32,296 bases of DNA from Candidatus Omnitrophota bacterium (GCA_020632575.1 JACKFH010000041.1:1-32296), one strand, 5' to 3'; shown: positions 9,371 through 17,149, counted from the stretch's first letter. Notes: generated from the letters alone by a model not told the origin. Made by a program: numbers and translations.

Positions 9371-10341
9371 TGGCGGTGGTGGGGCTGGCGACAGTGTTTC
9401 GTAAAAGAAAAACCCTCTCTCAGCCCTCCCCGCAATGCAGGGAGGGGAGCGTTTTCCTCCACGAGGTGGAGAGGGGCCGGGGGAGAGGTTTTAAGGCCCG
9501 CGGCGACTTCCCCATCTGGCTTTGTGTCGCGGCCTATCTCCTCACCACCTCCGCCTTCTGTTGGCTGGGCCATCATCTCGTGCCTGGATTCCCCCTTTGG
9601 ATTTTGATCGTCTTCGGTTTCCTCTGGACACCGCTCCAGTCCTACATCTCGGCGCGGTTGATCGGCATCACCGGTTCGGGGTTATCGGTTCCATACCTGA
9701 AGGAAAGCGCCTTCATCCTCAGCGGTTACCGTGGGCTCGACATCTGGTTCGCACCGATGCAGACCGGGGATTTCGGATCGGCGGCCCAACGTTTCCGCGA
9801 ACTCGAATTGACTCGGACACGGTTCACCAGTGTGCTCAAAGCCGAGGCGCTCATCCTTCCGGTTTCTCTCATCACCAGTTTCCTCTTCTGGTGGGGGTTT
9901 TGGAAAATGAACCAGATCCCCTCCGACTCGTTCCCATTTATCTCCCGAACCTGGCCGGTCCAGGCCCGTCAGGCTTATCTCATCCTCACCGCGAACTCGG
10001 GAGAACATTCCCTCCTCCTCGACGCTCTCAAGCCCGATCTGATCGCAGGGGGAGCAATCGTGGGATTCCTCGCATACGGCGGAGTGTGGCTGCTCGGCCT
10101 CCCGGCCACCGTCTTCTACGGCCTCGTCGGTGGAACCGCGATGCCCCTTCACATGGGACTCCTCCTGATGGGCGGCGCGCTCCTCGGTCGCTATGTCTTC
10201 AAAAAGAAATTCGGAGAGGAACGGTGGACCCGGATGGTCCCTGTGGTCACCGCCGGATTCGCATGTGGGATGGGACTCGCGGGAATGCTCGCGGTGGGCG
10301 CTGCGATCCTTTCGTATTGCACGAAGAGTCTGCCGTTTTAG
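9334..10341 (+). CDS. C-terminal piece of the broken OPT-like peptide transporter
   Basis: The open frame codes 335 residues; only those from about residue 10 (HRMAVVGLATVFR) continue the transporter begun at 8329. The rest is well preserved: WTPLQSYISARLIGITGSG, a conserved YLKESAFILSGYRGLDIWFAP loop, FRELELTRTRFTSVLKAEA, then several transmembrane segments, ALLGRYVFKKKFGEERW, and a terminal hydrophobic helix before the stop at 10339-10341. Substrates in the OPT family are oligopeptides or metal chelates; the substrate here is unknown. About 28 residues after residue 24 (TLSQPSPQCREGS and following) are encoded by an inserted dispersed repeat, which happens to be readable in frame. The annotated start is an artefact of the upstream frameshift. 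Confidence 0.62.
   Translation: MDECHLRVGAHRMAVVGLATVFRKRKTLSQPSPQCREGSVFLHEVERGRGRGFKARGDFPIWLCVAAYLLTTSAFCWLGHHLVPGFPLWILIVFGFLWTPLQSYISARLIGITGSGLSVPYLKESAFILSGYRGLDIWFAPMQTGDFGSAAQRFRELELTRTRFTSVLKAEALILPVSLITSFLFWWGFWKMNQIPSDSFPFISRTWPVQARQAYLILTANSGEHSLLLDALKPDLIAGGAIVGFLAYGGVWLLGLPATVFYGLVGGTAMPLHMGLLLMGGALLGRYVFKKKFGEERWTRMVPVVTAGFACGMGLAGMLAVGAAILSYCTKSLPF
9408..9492. repeat. Dispersed palindromic repeat inserted in the OPT-like gene
   Basis: The 85-base segment starts AAAAACCCTCTCTCAGCC and ends GGCCGGGGGAGAGGTTTT, which are imperfect inverted ends. It has an internal hairpin CCCTCCC-CGCAATGCA-GGGAGGG and a second around CCTCCACGAGGTGGAG. This is the layout of the common short dispersed repeat that reads 'CCCTCTCCC...GCGGGGGAGGGG...CACGAGGTGGAGAGG' in many bacterial genomes. 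It lies in the linker between two transmembrane segments of the transporter and is crossed by one open frame. Confidence 0.7.
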
Positions 10342-10423
10342 AGGGGCCCACACACTGTTGAATTCATGGGTGAATGAGCGACACTACAGTCAAAGGAAAT
10401 TTGACGATAAGGCGGATTCCTAA

Positions 10424-10654
10424 ATGAAAACGGACGAACTTTATTCTGAAGCGATCTCGCTGCCCATCGAAGAACGGGCCGCATTGATCGATCGCCTCAT
10501 GAAGAGCCTCAATCCTCCTCATACAGAAACTGAAAAAAAATGGATTGAGGTCGCCAAGCGTCGACAAGAGGAAATCGCTTCGGGCCGTGTGAAACCGGTT
10601 CCCGGCGAAGAGGTCTTCCGAAAAGTTTGGGATCGGTTCGCAAAGGCGGAATGA
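10424..10654 (+). CDS. Antitoxin, addiction-module component family
   Basis: A 76-residue protein that resembles the 'putative addiction module component' antitoxins usually paired with RelE/ParE toxins. Typical features are the N-terminal helix followed by LPIEERAALIDRLMKSL (about 14-30), an HTE-x-E-x-x-W motif, and the charged helix KRRQEEIASGRVKPVPGEEVFRKV. The antitoxin is expected to bind and neutralise the toxin encoded next to it and probably to repress the shared promoter. The stop TGA overlaps the toxin ATG in ATGA (10651-10654), showing translational coupling. The ribosome-binding site is weak (AAGGCGG about 7-13 bases upstream). The pair stands alone between the broken transporter and the metal-uptake operon. 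Confidence 0.85.
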   Translation: MKTDELYSEAISLPIEERAALIDRLMKSLNPPHTETEKKWIEVAKRRQEEIASGRVKPVPGEEVFRKVWDRFAKAE

Positions 10655-10941
10655 AATTCACTTTTCACCCTGAAGCTGAACTCGAGTTCGATGAGGCAAT
10701 TTCCTTTTACGAGGAAGCCAAAGAATCCCTCGGATTCGATTTCGCGTCGGAGGTCTTTTCCTCAATCACTTCTATCTGCAATTACCCAGAAGCTTGGCCC
10801 ATCGTTTCCGACGGTATCCGAAGATGTTTGGTTAACCGGTTTCCTTACGGAATCCTCTATTCGGAGATCAAGGATGAAATCTTTATCTACGCGGTGATGC
10901 ACCTGCACAGGGATCCGGACTATTGGAAAAATCGAATTTGA
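10651..10941 (+). CDS. RelE/ParE-family toxin
   Basis: A 96-residue toxin of the RelE/ParE superfamily. The start FTFHPEAELEFDEAISFYEEA is the usual beta1-helix pattern (x-F-H-P-E-A-E-x-E). Further marks are the central strand region RRCLVNRFPYGILYSEIKDEIFIYAVMHLHRDPDYW, which carries the conserved R-x-F-P-Y-x-I-x-Y and the closing A-V-x-H-x-x-R-D-P-x-Y-W. Closely related proteins are usually annotated as RelE/ParE toxins; whether this one cleaves mRNA on ribosomes or inhibits gyrase cannot be told. I start at the ATG at 10651 that overlaps the antitoxin stop, not the earlier in-frame ATG at 10627. It is convergent with the ATPase gene that ends at 10971. Confidence 0.87.
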   Translation: MKFTFHPEAELEFDEAISFYEEAKESLGFDFASEVFSSITSICNYPEAWPIVSDGIRRCLVNRFPYGILYSEIKDEIFIYAVMHLHRDPDYWKNRI

Positions 10942-10970
10942 CTCTCTGACTCGGGGAGGATGAGACAATT

Positions 10971-11720
10971 TCAACCCATCCCCTTCAAATAAGGCAACCA
11001 CGAGGGCTGCACCAGATCGTGGGCATCCAGTAATCCCTTATCGAACAAGATCTCCTCGGGCGTTCCGGTCTTCACACAACACCCCTTCGAGAGGAGCGCC
11101 ACTTTGTCGCAGACTTTGAGGACCATTTCGAAATCGTGGGTGGCGATGATTTGGGTGCAGTCGGTTTGGCCGAGAATGGCGATCAATTCTTCGCGGCCTT
11201 TGGGGTCGAGGCCGGTGGTGGGCTCGTCGTAGAGGATCAACTCCGGACGCATGGCGAGGACCGTGGCGATGGCGACCCGGCGTTTTTCTCCACCGGAGAG
11301 GTGTTGGGGGACACGGCTTTCGTAACCATCCAGGCCGACTTTGGAGAGGGCCTCGTGGGCGAGATCGTGGGCCTCGTCGTTGCTGAGACCATGGTTGAGG
11401 GGGCCGAAGACCACATCCTCGAAAACGGTGGGACAAAAGACTTGATCATCGGCGTTTTGGAAAACGATCCCCATCCGTCTTCGGATTGAATCCACCGATC
11501 CATTCTGTTTCATGGACTGTCCAAAGACCTCGATGTCGCCCGACATAGGCTTGAGCAATCCATCCAATAGCAGAAGCAACGTCGATTTCCCGGCGCCATT
11601 CGGGCCGATGAGTCCCCAAGTCTCTCCGCATGGCACATCAAGGGTGAAATCCTCGAGACCGTGTGTTGACTCCGGATAGTGATAGACCAGTGAGGAGATG
11701 CGAACGCTCAGGTCAGCCAT
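10971..11720 (-). CDS. cbiO: ECF-type nickel/cobalt transporter ATPase (CbiO/NikO)
   Basis: A 249-residue ABC ATPase that powers energy-coupling-factor metal uptake. Visible motifs are Walker A GPNGAGKST (39-47), the Q-loop VFQNADDQ (86-93, the DDQ form typical of ECF ATPases), signature LSGGE (141-145), Walker B LILYDEP (161-167), the D-loop GLDPKG, and the H-loop ATHD (about 193). The open frame extends 20 codons further, but the family start and the ATG at 11720, which overlaps the end of cbiQ by 13 bases, fit better. It is the last gene of the operon cbiM - His-rich - cbiQ - cbiO. A single ATPase gene implies a homodimeric ATPase, as in group I ECF importers. Confidence 0.92.
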   Translation of the reverse strand: MADLSVRISSLVYHYPESTHGLEDFTLDVPCGETWGLIGPNGAGKSTLLLLLDGLLKPMSGDIEVFGQSMKQNGSVDSIRRRMGIVFQNADDQVFCPTVFEDVVFGPLNHGLSNDEAHDLAHEALSKVGLDGYESRVPQHLSGGEKRRVAIATVLAMRPELILYDEPTTGLDPKGREELIAILGQTDCTQIIATHDFEMVLKVCDKVALLSKGCCVKTGTPEEILFDKGLLDAHDLVQPSWLPYLKGMG

Positions 11721-12457
11721 AGACGGTCTCCCAATGCAAGCACGATCGACAAGATGATCAGAACCGTGAGTTTCAACCAATCGAGTGGCTGTCTGGCGGG
11801 TTCGTAGAGAATGCGAATGTGGCCGTCATACCCGCGCGATTTCATTGAGTTGAGAATCCTTTCGGTCTGTTCGAAACTGGTGAAGAGAAGCATTCCCACC
11901 ATGTTGCCATAAGTCTTGAAAGAATTCTTGTTGAACCCGGGCTGGAATCCTCGGGACTTCATCGCAATCCGCATCTTTCGCAATTGATCCAGATACACGA
12001 AAAGGTACCGGTAGGTGAAAAGAAAAGTCTGGATCAGCATTTTGGGGATCCCGAGGTCCTGAAGCGATTTCATCGACCGATGAAAGGGGGCCGTTCCAAG
12101 CATGGGGAAGATCAGGATGGTGATCGCGAGGGCGCGCAAGGTGATGGTCAACGCCAACCCAAGGTTCTCGCTCTTCCAACTCCAACCGCTACCGAATTCA
12201 TATTGAAGGGGCAAAAGAAAGAACAAAGGAATTAGGAAAAACAAGACCCATTTCAACCGGTCAAGGACAAATCCCACTGATATCTTGGACACCCAGAGAA
12301 AAACGAGTGCGAGACCGAACGCGATCCCGGTCGCGATCAATCCATCTATGGTGGCGATCACCAGTATCAAGAGAGAGAACCCAAGGATCTTAAGCCCGCA
12401 GTCCCAACTGTGGATCGGCGAGGAGAGGCCGGCGTAGCGATCGATTTCAGGATGCAT
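11708..12457 (-). CDS. cbiQ: ECF-type nickel/cobalt transporter transmembrane coupling protein (CbiQ/NikQ)
   Basis: A 249-residue T-component with about five or six membrane spans. It begins MHPEIDRYAGLSSPIHSWD, the usual CbiQ start that includes the S-P-x-H-x-x-D element. The two coupling-helix signatures are present as S-R-G in AMKSRG (168-170) and SMKSRGYDG (207-209), corresponding to the A-R-G motifs that contact the ATPase. It links the CbiM substrate-binding subunit to the CbiO ATPase in the inner membrane. The start codon abuts the stop of the upstream His-rich gene, and the end overlaps cbiO, so the operon is tightly coupled. Confidence 0.9.
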   Translation of the reverse strand: MHPEIDRYAGLSSPIHSWDCGLKILGFSLLILVIATIDGLIATGIAFGLALVFLWVSKISVGFVLDRLKWVLFFLIPLFFLLPLQYEFGSGWSWKSENLGLALTITLRALAITILIFPMLGTAPFHRSMKSLQDLGIPKMLIQTFLFTYRYLFVYLDQLRKMRIAMKSRGFQPGFNKNSFKTYGNMVGMLLFTSFEQTERILNSMKSRGYDGHIRILYEPARQPLDWLKLTVLIILSIVLALGDRLWLT

Positions 12458-13045
12458 TTAGGCCCCGGCCTTCCGCTTGAACCCAAGGATGTAAAAGAGA
12501 ATGCCCGTGACCCCGAGGACATAACCGAGTCCCGATATGATCCGATTGATCCGACTTGAACCGATTTCCTTGTTCAAAACGATTCGGTCCTCCGTGTCGG
12601 TCCCGTGATCGTGATCGCCATCGACATGGTCATGGTCGTCGTCTCCAGCATGTTCGTGGACGTGGTCATGGTCCCCCTCGCCATGGGTGTGCTCCAATTC
12701 GGCGGCCTCGCCCTTGATTGCTAGGGCAATGGCGGCCGGAGAGAGCGGGAACACCTCGCGATGTCCCGAATCGTCCTCGACCGTCACCTCGACCTTTTCT
12801 TTCAGGTCGTTCGAAAATTTGAATCGTCCCTGTGAGTCGGTCTTGCCGGCGGAGAGAACGGAGCCATCCGGAGCGATGACCTCGGCGGTGGCATCCCTCG
12901 CCTCGGTTCCATCCTCGAAGAATGCCTGGACAACAAAATCGATGCCCTCGACCTCGATCTGGGCCTCGAGGTTGTGCGCCATCGCCGAATTCAGGAGGGC
13001 GAGGCCGAGGAGGATGGCGATTGTGAGATTTCTGGTGAACTGCAT
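12458..13045 (-). CDS. Secreted, membrane-anchored His-rich accessory protein of the Ni/Co uptake operon (NikL-like)
   Basis: A 195-residue protein with a signal peptide (1-23, ending AMA|H), a domain of about 85 residues like a carboxypeptidase-regulatory or transthyretin fold (VIAPDGSVLSAGKTDSQGRFKF), a His/Asp-rich stretch (119-148, at least 13 His), and a C-terminal membrane helix (about 168-188) followed by KRK. It would face the periplasm, anchored at its C-terminus. It replaces CbiN in the operon and probably gathers metal for CbiM; related NikL-type extra components are known from other NikM systems. Cleavage would leave His24 at the mature N-terminus, a possible metal ligand. GGAG lies about 8 bases before the ATG. 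The gene overlaps the end of cbiM by 55 bases, more than is usual. Confidence 0.75.
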   Translation of the reverse strand: MQFTRNLTIAILLGLALLNSAMAHNLEAQIEVEGIDFVVQAFFEDGTEARDATAEVIAPDGSVLSAGKTDSQGRFKFSNDLKEKVEVTVEDDSGHREVFPLSPAAIALAIKGEAAELEHTHGEGDHDHVHEHAGDDDHDHVDGDHDHGTDTEDRIVLNKEIGSSRINRIISGLGYVLGVTGILFYILGFKRKAGA

Positions 13046-13638
13046 ATCAACATCTCCGGTTTAACTTTAAGCAGGAACGACACAGCGCTCCCGGTGACTA
13101 AGCCTTCGATTAAAGCGATGGGAATATGGGTCCCGAGAAAGAGCCAGATAAGCGTTTGAAAATCCTTGCCGGCGGTAAGGAGCGAAAGGCAAGCGAAGAG
13201 AGAGGACAGGATGACTCCCAAGATAGTCAGCCCCGCCGCGAGAAGGACCCGGATCCGAACCGGTCGTCCTGTACCCAGGTAGCGATAACTCCAACCGACC
13301 AGCAGGGCGGGGATTCCCATGATACAAGCGTTGACTCCGATCGTGCTGATCCCCCCGTGTTGAAGCAGGAGAGCCTGAAGAGTCAGCCCCATCAGCACCG
13401 CCAACATCGCTTGGGAGCCAAGAACAATGCCCACCAAACCATGCAGGAGCAGATGGGCGCTCGTCGGACCGATCTTGAAGTGAATGAGACTGGCCACAAA
13501 AAACGCCGCGCTCATCACCCCAATTCTCGGCATGTCATCCGCTTCCAGGTTTCGAGCGGAATAACCAATCCACGCGGCGGTTACCGCGAATCCGGCGATT
13601 ATGGTGGGAGCGGGAAGAATCCCATCGGAAATGTGCAT
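12991..13638 (-). CDS. cbiM: ECF-type nickel/cobalt transporter substrate-binding membrane protein (CbiM/NikM)
   Basis: A 215-residue S-component that binds the metal ion in the membrane. The N-terminus MHISDGIL is the family hallmark: the Met1 amine and His2 coordinate the ion in known NikM structures. The motif LIHFKIGPTSAHLLLHGLVG (51-70) supplies further His residues, and QALLLQHGGISTIGVNACIMGIPA is the conserved following block. About six membrane spans are seen. The conserved end is near FLLKVKPEML; the last 17 or so residues lie in the region that overlaps the next gene. First gene of the operon, 5' leader about 55-60 bases, with a dyad over the -10 box. Nickel or cobalt cannot be decided from sequence; no cobalamin riboswitch elements were recognised upstream. 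Confidence 0.9.
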   Translation of the reverse strand: MHISDGILPAPTIIAGFAVTAAWIGYSARNLEADDMPRIGVMSAAFFVASLIHFKIGPTSAHLLLHGLVGIVLGSQAMLAVLMGLTLQALLLQHGGISTIGVNACIMGIPALLVGWSYRYLGTGRPVRIRVLLAAGLTILGVILSSLFACLSLLTAGKDFQTLIWLFLGTHIPIALIEGLVTGSAVSFLLKVKPEMLICSSPEISQSPSSSASPS

Positions 13639-13696
13639 AAAACTCGTTTTCCAATCGATGAAAAAAGGTTAACGGAATTCAGCCGATTTCAATAAT

Positions 13697-13723
13697 TTCA
13701 TATTATAGGGTGATTAGTATGAA
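13697..13723 (-). promoter_or_regulatory. Candidate operator dyad over the -10 box of the Ni/Co operon
   Basis: TTCATATTA (13697-13705), nine spacer bases, then TAGTATGAA (13715-13723): inverted arms agree at 8 of 9 positions. On the minus strand the left half contains a perfect TATAAT -10 box (13707-13702) about 64 bases before the cbiM start. A good -35 is not evident; the correctly spaced hexamer is TTCCTC. The layout suits a metal-responsive repressor. It is not the NikR arrangement GTATGA-N16-TCATAC, because the half-sites point the other way. Confidence 0.5.
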
Positions 13724-13908
13724 TGAGGAAAGGGTCGGGAGGGTCAACCCGACATGGAAATGAATCGTCCCAATACGGGTTACCATACCCTCCCCAAGAA
13801 GCCGATAAAAGTGAATGTTTTTTCCTAGTTCAGCCAATTCCCTAACGTTTTTTGCTAGGAGTGAGTGCTCTTGGAGAGAAAATGTGGTAAAGTGAAGACC
13901 CAAACATA

Positions 13909-15483
13909 GTGAGGTATGATATCGTGGAAGGCAAGAAAGGGATTTTTCCAGATCTTACAACGCACTGTTGCGACATTCCACTTCCCGAAAAGGGCCATCC
14001 CGCTGGCTATGCCGCCCTTATCGAGGGATATGGCCTCACTGTTCCGCGACCTCGGACCCTGACCGCCATCGGTTCGGGATCTCGAATTTCCGAAAGGGAT
14101 TGCTGGCGCATTTTCACTTCAAACTACCAACCCGAATCCACCCTTGAGGGTCACCTCACATTCGCCCTCAAACATGAGGGACTCGATTTGGCCATCCTCA
14201 AAAGGGTATTCCAAACGGTGGGGCCAAGGAAGGTCGAAGAAGTCGTCCGGGCGAAACCGAGCGGAGCCTACGCTCGGCGGATTTGGTTTTTGTACGAGTG
14301 GCTCCTGGGCAAGGAGTTGGACCTTTCAGGGATGGAAAAGAGAAGTTATGTCTCAGCCGTCGATCCTAAAATGCAAGTGTCGGCCCCTGGTAAGAATTCC
14401 ACTCGTCATGGAGTTCGAAACAATCTCCCCGGGACTCCGGACTTCTGTCCCATGGTCTTCCGGACTCGCGCCATTGAAAAATTCTTGGCGATGGGACTGC
14501 GTGAGCGCGCGGAATCCGTGGTGGATCGAACGCCACGGGATCTGGTGAATCGCGCGGCGGCCTTCATGTTACTGAATGATTCCAGATCGAGTTTCGAGAT
14601 CGAGGGGGAAAACGTTTCGCGCGACCGAATCCAACGATGGAGCCAAGTCATCGGTGAAGCTGGTCGGCAACCCCTGACTCTGGATGAACTCATCCGTTTA
14701 CAGAAGATCGTCATTGGCGACGAAAGGTTTGTCCGGATCGGAGTCCGGGAGGATGGAGTGTTCGTTGGGGAACACGACCGAGCGGACCGCACCCCGATTC
14801 CCGACCACATCGGCGCCCGGCCCGAGGATATTATACCTCTCCTAGATGGACTGATCGCTTTCGACCAAAACGCGGCCCAAGAATTGGATCCGGTGGTGGC
14901 GGCCGCCTTGATTGGGTTTGGGTTTATTTATGTTCACCCGTTCGAGGATGGCAACGGCCGAATTCACCGTTATTTATTCCACCATACTCTGGCCCAGAGA
15001 GGATTCAATCCACCGGGCATCGTGTTTCCCATTTCGTCGGTCATCCTCAATCGTATCGATCGATACCGAGAAGTTCTGGAAGACTATTCGAAGCGACTCC
15101 TACCGACGATCGAGTGGAAATCCACAGACAAAGGGAACGTTGAGGTGCTGAACGACACCTCCGATTTCTATCGGTTTTTCGACGCCACTCCGCATGTTGA
15201 GTTTCTCTATTCGTGCGTTCAACAAGCCATCGACCACGACCTCCCCAATGAGACTCGATTTCTCCATCGATTCGATGCGTTCAAGAAAGCGGTCGCGGGC
15301 ATTGTCGACATGCCCAACCGAACTTTCGATCTCCTGTTTCGGTTCCTCGACCAAAACGAAGGACGACTTTCGAAGCGCGCTCTCAATAAAGAGTTCGCGC
15401 GTCTGAGAGAGGAGGAGGTGGAAAGGATCGAGGATGTCTATCGGGATGTTTTTGGGATTGCGGACCAAGCGGGAGGAGAATAG
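13909..15483 (+). CDS. Fic-domain protein (predicted AMP/nucleotidyl transferase)
   Basis: A 524-residue Fic protein. The catalytic motif HPFEDGNGR is at 343-351 with the following I-H-R-Y-L-F helix. Upstream, SFEIEG (228-233) fits the inhibitory helix signature [S/T]xxxE[G/N], placing it with self-inhibited class II Fic proteins. The conserved loop LTLDELIRLQKIVIG precedes the core. Fic enzymes usually transfer AMP from ATP to a hydroxyl side chain of a target. The N-terminal 190 residues and the C-terminal part (possibly a winged-helix region, LSKRALNKEFARL) are less clear. Start is GTG at 13909 with only weak ribosome-binding potential; other in-frame starts cannot be excluded. It is divergent from the metal operon and ends 8 bases before the convergent PHP gene. 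Confidence 0.88.
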   Translation: MRYDIVEGKKGIFPDLTTHCCDIPLPEKGHPAGYAALIEGYGLTVPRPRTLTAIGSGSRISERDCWRIFTSNYQPESTLEGHLTFALKHEGLDLAILKRVFQTVGPRKVEEVVRAKPSGAYARRIWFLYEWLLGKELDLSGMEKRSYVSAVDPKMQVSAPGKNSTRHGVRNNLPGTPDFCPMVFRTRAIEKFLAMGLRERAESVVDRTPRDLVNRAAAFMLLNDSRSSFEIEGENVSRDRIQRWSQVIGEAGRQPLTLDELIRLQKIVIGDERFVRIGVREDGVFVGEHDRADRTPIPDHIGARPEDIIPLLDGLIAFDQNAAQELDPVVAAALIGFGFIYVHPFEDGNGRIHRYLFHHTLAQRGFNPPGIVFPISSVILNRIDRYREVLEDYSKRLLPTIEWKSTDKGNVEVLNDTSDFYRFFDATPHVEFLYSCVQQAIDHDLPNETRFLHRFDAFKKAVAGIVDMPNRTFDLLFRFLDQNEGRLSKRALNKEFARLREEEVERIEDVYRDVFGIADQAGGE

Positions 15484-15491
15484 CGGGCGAT

Positions 15492-16619
15492 TTATTGGCT
15501 CGCTTCCAAAGTGAACGGCTGCACAAAAACCTCTCCGGTTGCGTTTCGCACCTGAGCCCGGATGGTTTTCATCCCAGAGGGAAGGCCCTTCAATGTAAAG
15601 ACTTCACCGGTGGCCTGGATTGTCTGGCCCGCGATCCACTCGACTTCGGCGTCGGATTCGATTCGGATCTCGTGGTCGCCCACCTGGATCGAGTCGATGT
15701 GTGGATAGTCCCCCTTCTCGATGCCGAGATCTTTCACCGCGAACATCGCCCCCTTTTCGAAGGAATCGCGGAGCGATTCCAGAGTCCACTCCTTGATCAA
15801 TAGGACTGTTTTTCCGGAATCGATGTCTCCCGGATACTCCGCGCGAAGATCCTCGCGACCCGGGCCGAACCAATCGTTGACTCCAATGCCCCAGATCTTA
15901 GTCGACTTGGTTGAAAGCAAGTGATCCCAGACCCGAAGGAATTCGGCGTTCGTATCCTTTTGCTCCCCGGTGTTGAACTTATGGTTTGAATAACCGCTAT
16001 AAACTTCAATCGCTTGGAAACCGGAATAGGAATCGTAATGTTTCAACCCCTCCCAGGGGTGCGCAATGACTGCAAGCCCTCCCATTTCATGAATTCGCTC
16101 AATACAGGCCTGGGTCGACTCATAATGGAAGGGGTACTTGTGTTGTTGGTTCCCGCCCTCCCACTTCTCGATGTATTCCGTGAGGAAAGGAGAAAGGATG
16201 TGGTCAAATCCAACCTCCTCCGCCCCAGGAATCAAAATTTGCAAATTCTGGAAACGTTCCAGCAGGACCGAATCGCTTGTGGCCGAGGGTACATATTGAG
16301 AGACCGGCCAATATCTCTTTCGCCAAGCCTGGGGGTGTGAGGGGTCACCCGAGTAGTGAAGAGGCGAAACCGCGTTGTAACCAGCCCGATCATAATCGCC
16401 GAGAAACCGTTCGTACCGACTGGCGCTCATGACATGGTCGTGGAATTGGGTTAAGCAACGGTGATCCGATTCCCAGTCCACCGATTGGTAGGGATTGAAA
16501 GAGACTCGGTAAGATTTGGGAGAAGGCGCCGTTGGTTTACCGCACCCAAATCCAATCAGGAAAGCGAAGAGAAAAGCAGCAAAGACAGTCCGAGTCATTG
16601 AACGCAAGTCGGCGCGCAT
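15492..16619 (-). CDS. PHP-domain-like secreted or lipid-anchored hydrolase
   Basis: A 375-residue protein with an N-terminal export signal (about 8-26) containing LIGFGC, an imperfect lipobox, so it may be a lipoprotein with Cys26 as the anchor. PHP-like metal motifs are QFHDHVMS (58-65), YDRAGYNAVSPLHY, PGAEEV (131-136), GLAVIAHPWE with His187, AIEVYSGY, and GIGVNDWFG with Asp249. This order (H-x-H, E, H, and D near the end) matches PHP phosphoesterases such as those acting on histidinol phosphate or nucleotides. The C-terminal 90 residues look like a beta-sandwich. An AGGGGG sequence precedes the ATG at 16619, favouring it over the ATG at 16598, which has no ribosome-binding site. Substrate unknown. 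Confidence 0.75.
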   Translation of the reverse strand: MRADLRSMTRTVFAAFLFAFLIGFGCGKPTAPSPKSYRVSFNPYQSVDWESDHRCLTQFHDHVMSASRYERFLGDYDRAGYNAVSPLHYSGDPSHPQAWRKRYWPVSQYVPSATSDSVLLERFQNLQILIPGAEEVGFDHILSPFLTEYIEKWEGGNQQHKYPFHYESTQACIERIHEMGGLAVIAHPWEGLKHYDSYSGFQAIEVYSGYSNHKFNTGEQKDTNAEFLRVWDHLLSTKSTKIWGIGVNDWFGPGREDLRAEYPGDIDSGKTVLLIKEWTLESLRDSFEKGAMFAVKDLGIEKGDYPHIDSIQVGDHEIRIESDAEVEWIAGQTIQATGEVFTLKGLPSGMKTIRAQVRNATGEVFVQPFTLEASQ

Positions 16620-16726
16620 ACAAGCCCCCTGTCAGCGGAAAGGCTGGAATAGTCGTGGAACAGACTATTCCCTCTCACGCTCGTGACAAGGCCCGTCGGA
16701 CTCGAGGCAAACGATCCTCGGTAGAA

Positions 16727-16975
16727 CTAATCCGCGTAGGAGTAACCCAACGATTGAAGAGCCGTTTCGCTATAGCCGATCGCCAGCATGCCCTGTTGCG
16801 TATACCCAAGTTGTTTGAGGGTCTCCGCGTCCAACCCTTTTTGGAGAAGCTTTTGCGGTTCGTTAACCGAACGCGCGATGATGTTGTGAGCGGTTCGGAA
16901 TCCCCCCAAAATCCCCTTCGATTGACAGATACGGTTTCGCATCTCCTGCGGGCTTGTGCTTGTCTGTCCATACAT
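16727..16975 (-). CDS. Small protein with four tandem decapeptide repeats
   Basis: An 82-residue protein. Its C-terminal half is four perfect-register ten-residue units: LLQKGLDAET, LKQLGYTQQG, MLAIGYSETA and LQSLGYSYAD, pattern L-x-x-x-G-[YL]-[STD]-x-x-x. Short helical repeats of this L...GYS type occur in uncharacterised bacterial proteins, often as long arrays. The first 40 residues (MYGQTSTSPQEMRNRI...) show no family I know. GAGGTG about 8-9 bases before the ATG supports translation; a competing minus-strand frame over the same bases looks random. It stands about 107 bases upstream of the PHP gene on the same strand, so they might be co-transcribed. Function unknown. Confidence 0.68.
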   Translation of the reverse strand: MYGQTSTSPQEMRNRICQSKGILGGFRTAHNIIARSVNEPQKLLQKGLDAETLKQLGYTQQGMLAIGYSETALQSLGYSYAD

Positions 16976-17149
16976 TTTGACACACCTCTAGCGCTTAAAA
17001 ATCTTGCCCCTGATTTTTGTTTTCAGCCAATATGATTTTTCAACCCAAGATGCCTGTGTTTAAACATATCGCGGGCGCCGGTGACTGTCCAACACTTTTT
17101 TCACCAATCGATTGGGATTCGGTCTGACACGGCAAACTCTTCCAAACGA

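Noticed and set aside
10342..10423. Possible regulatory site between transporter and toxin-antitoxin genes
   Set aside because: I found neither a convincing promoter nor a dyad in these 82 bases.
13639..13908. Cobalamin or Ni/Co riboswitch upstream of cbiM
   Set aside because: I saw no cobalamin B12-box-like sequence and no NiCo-type junction; only a promoter dyad. A covariance-model search would decide.
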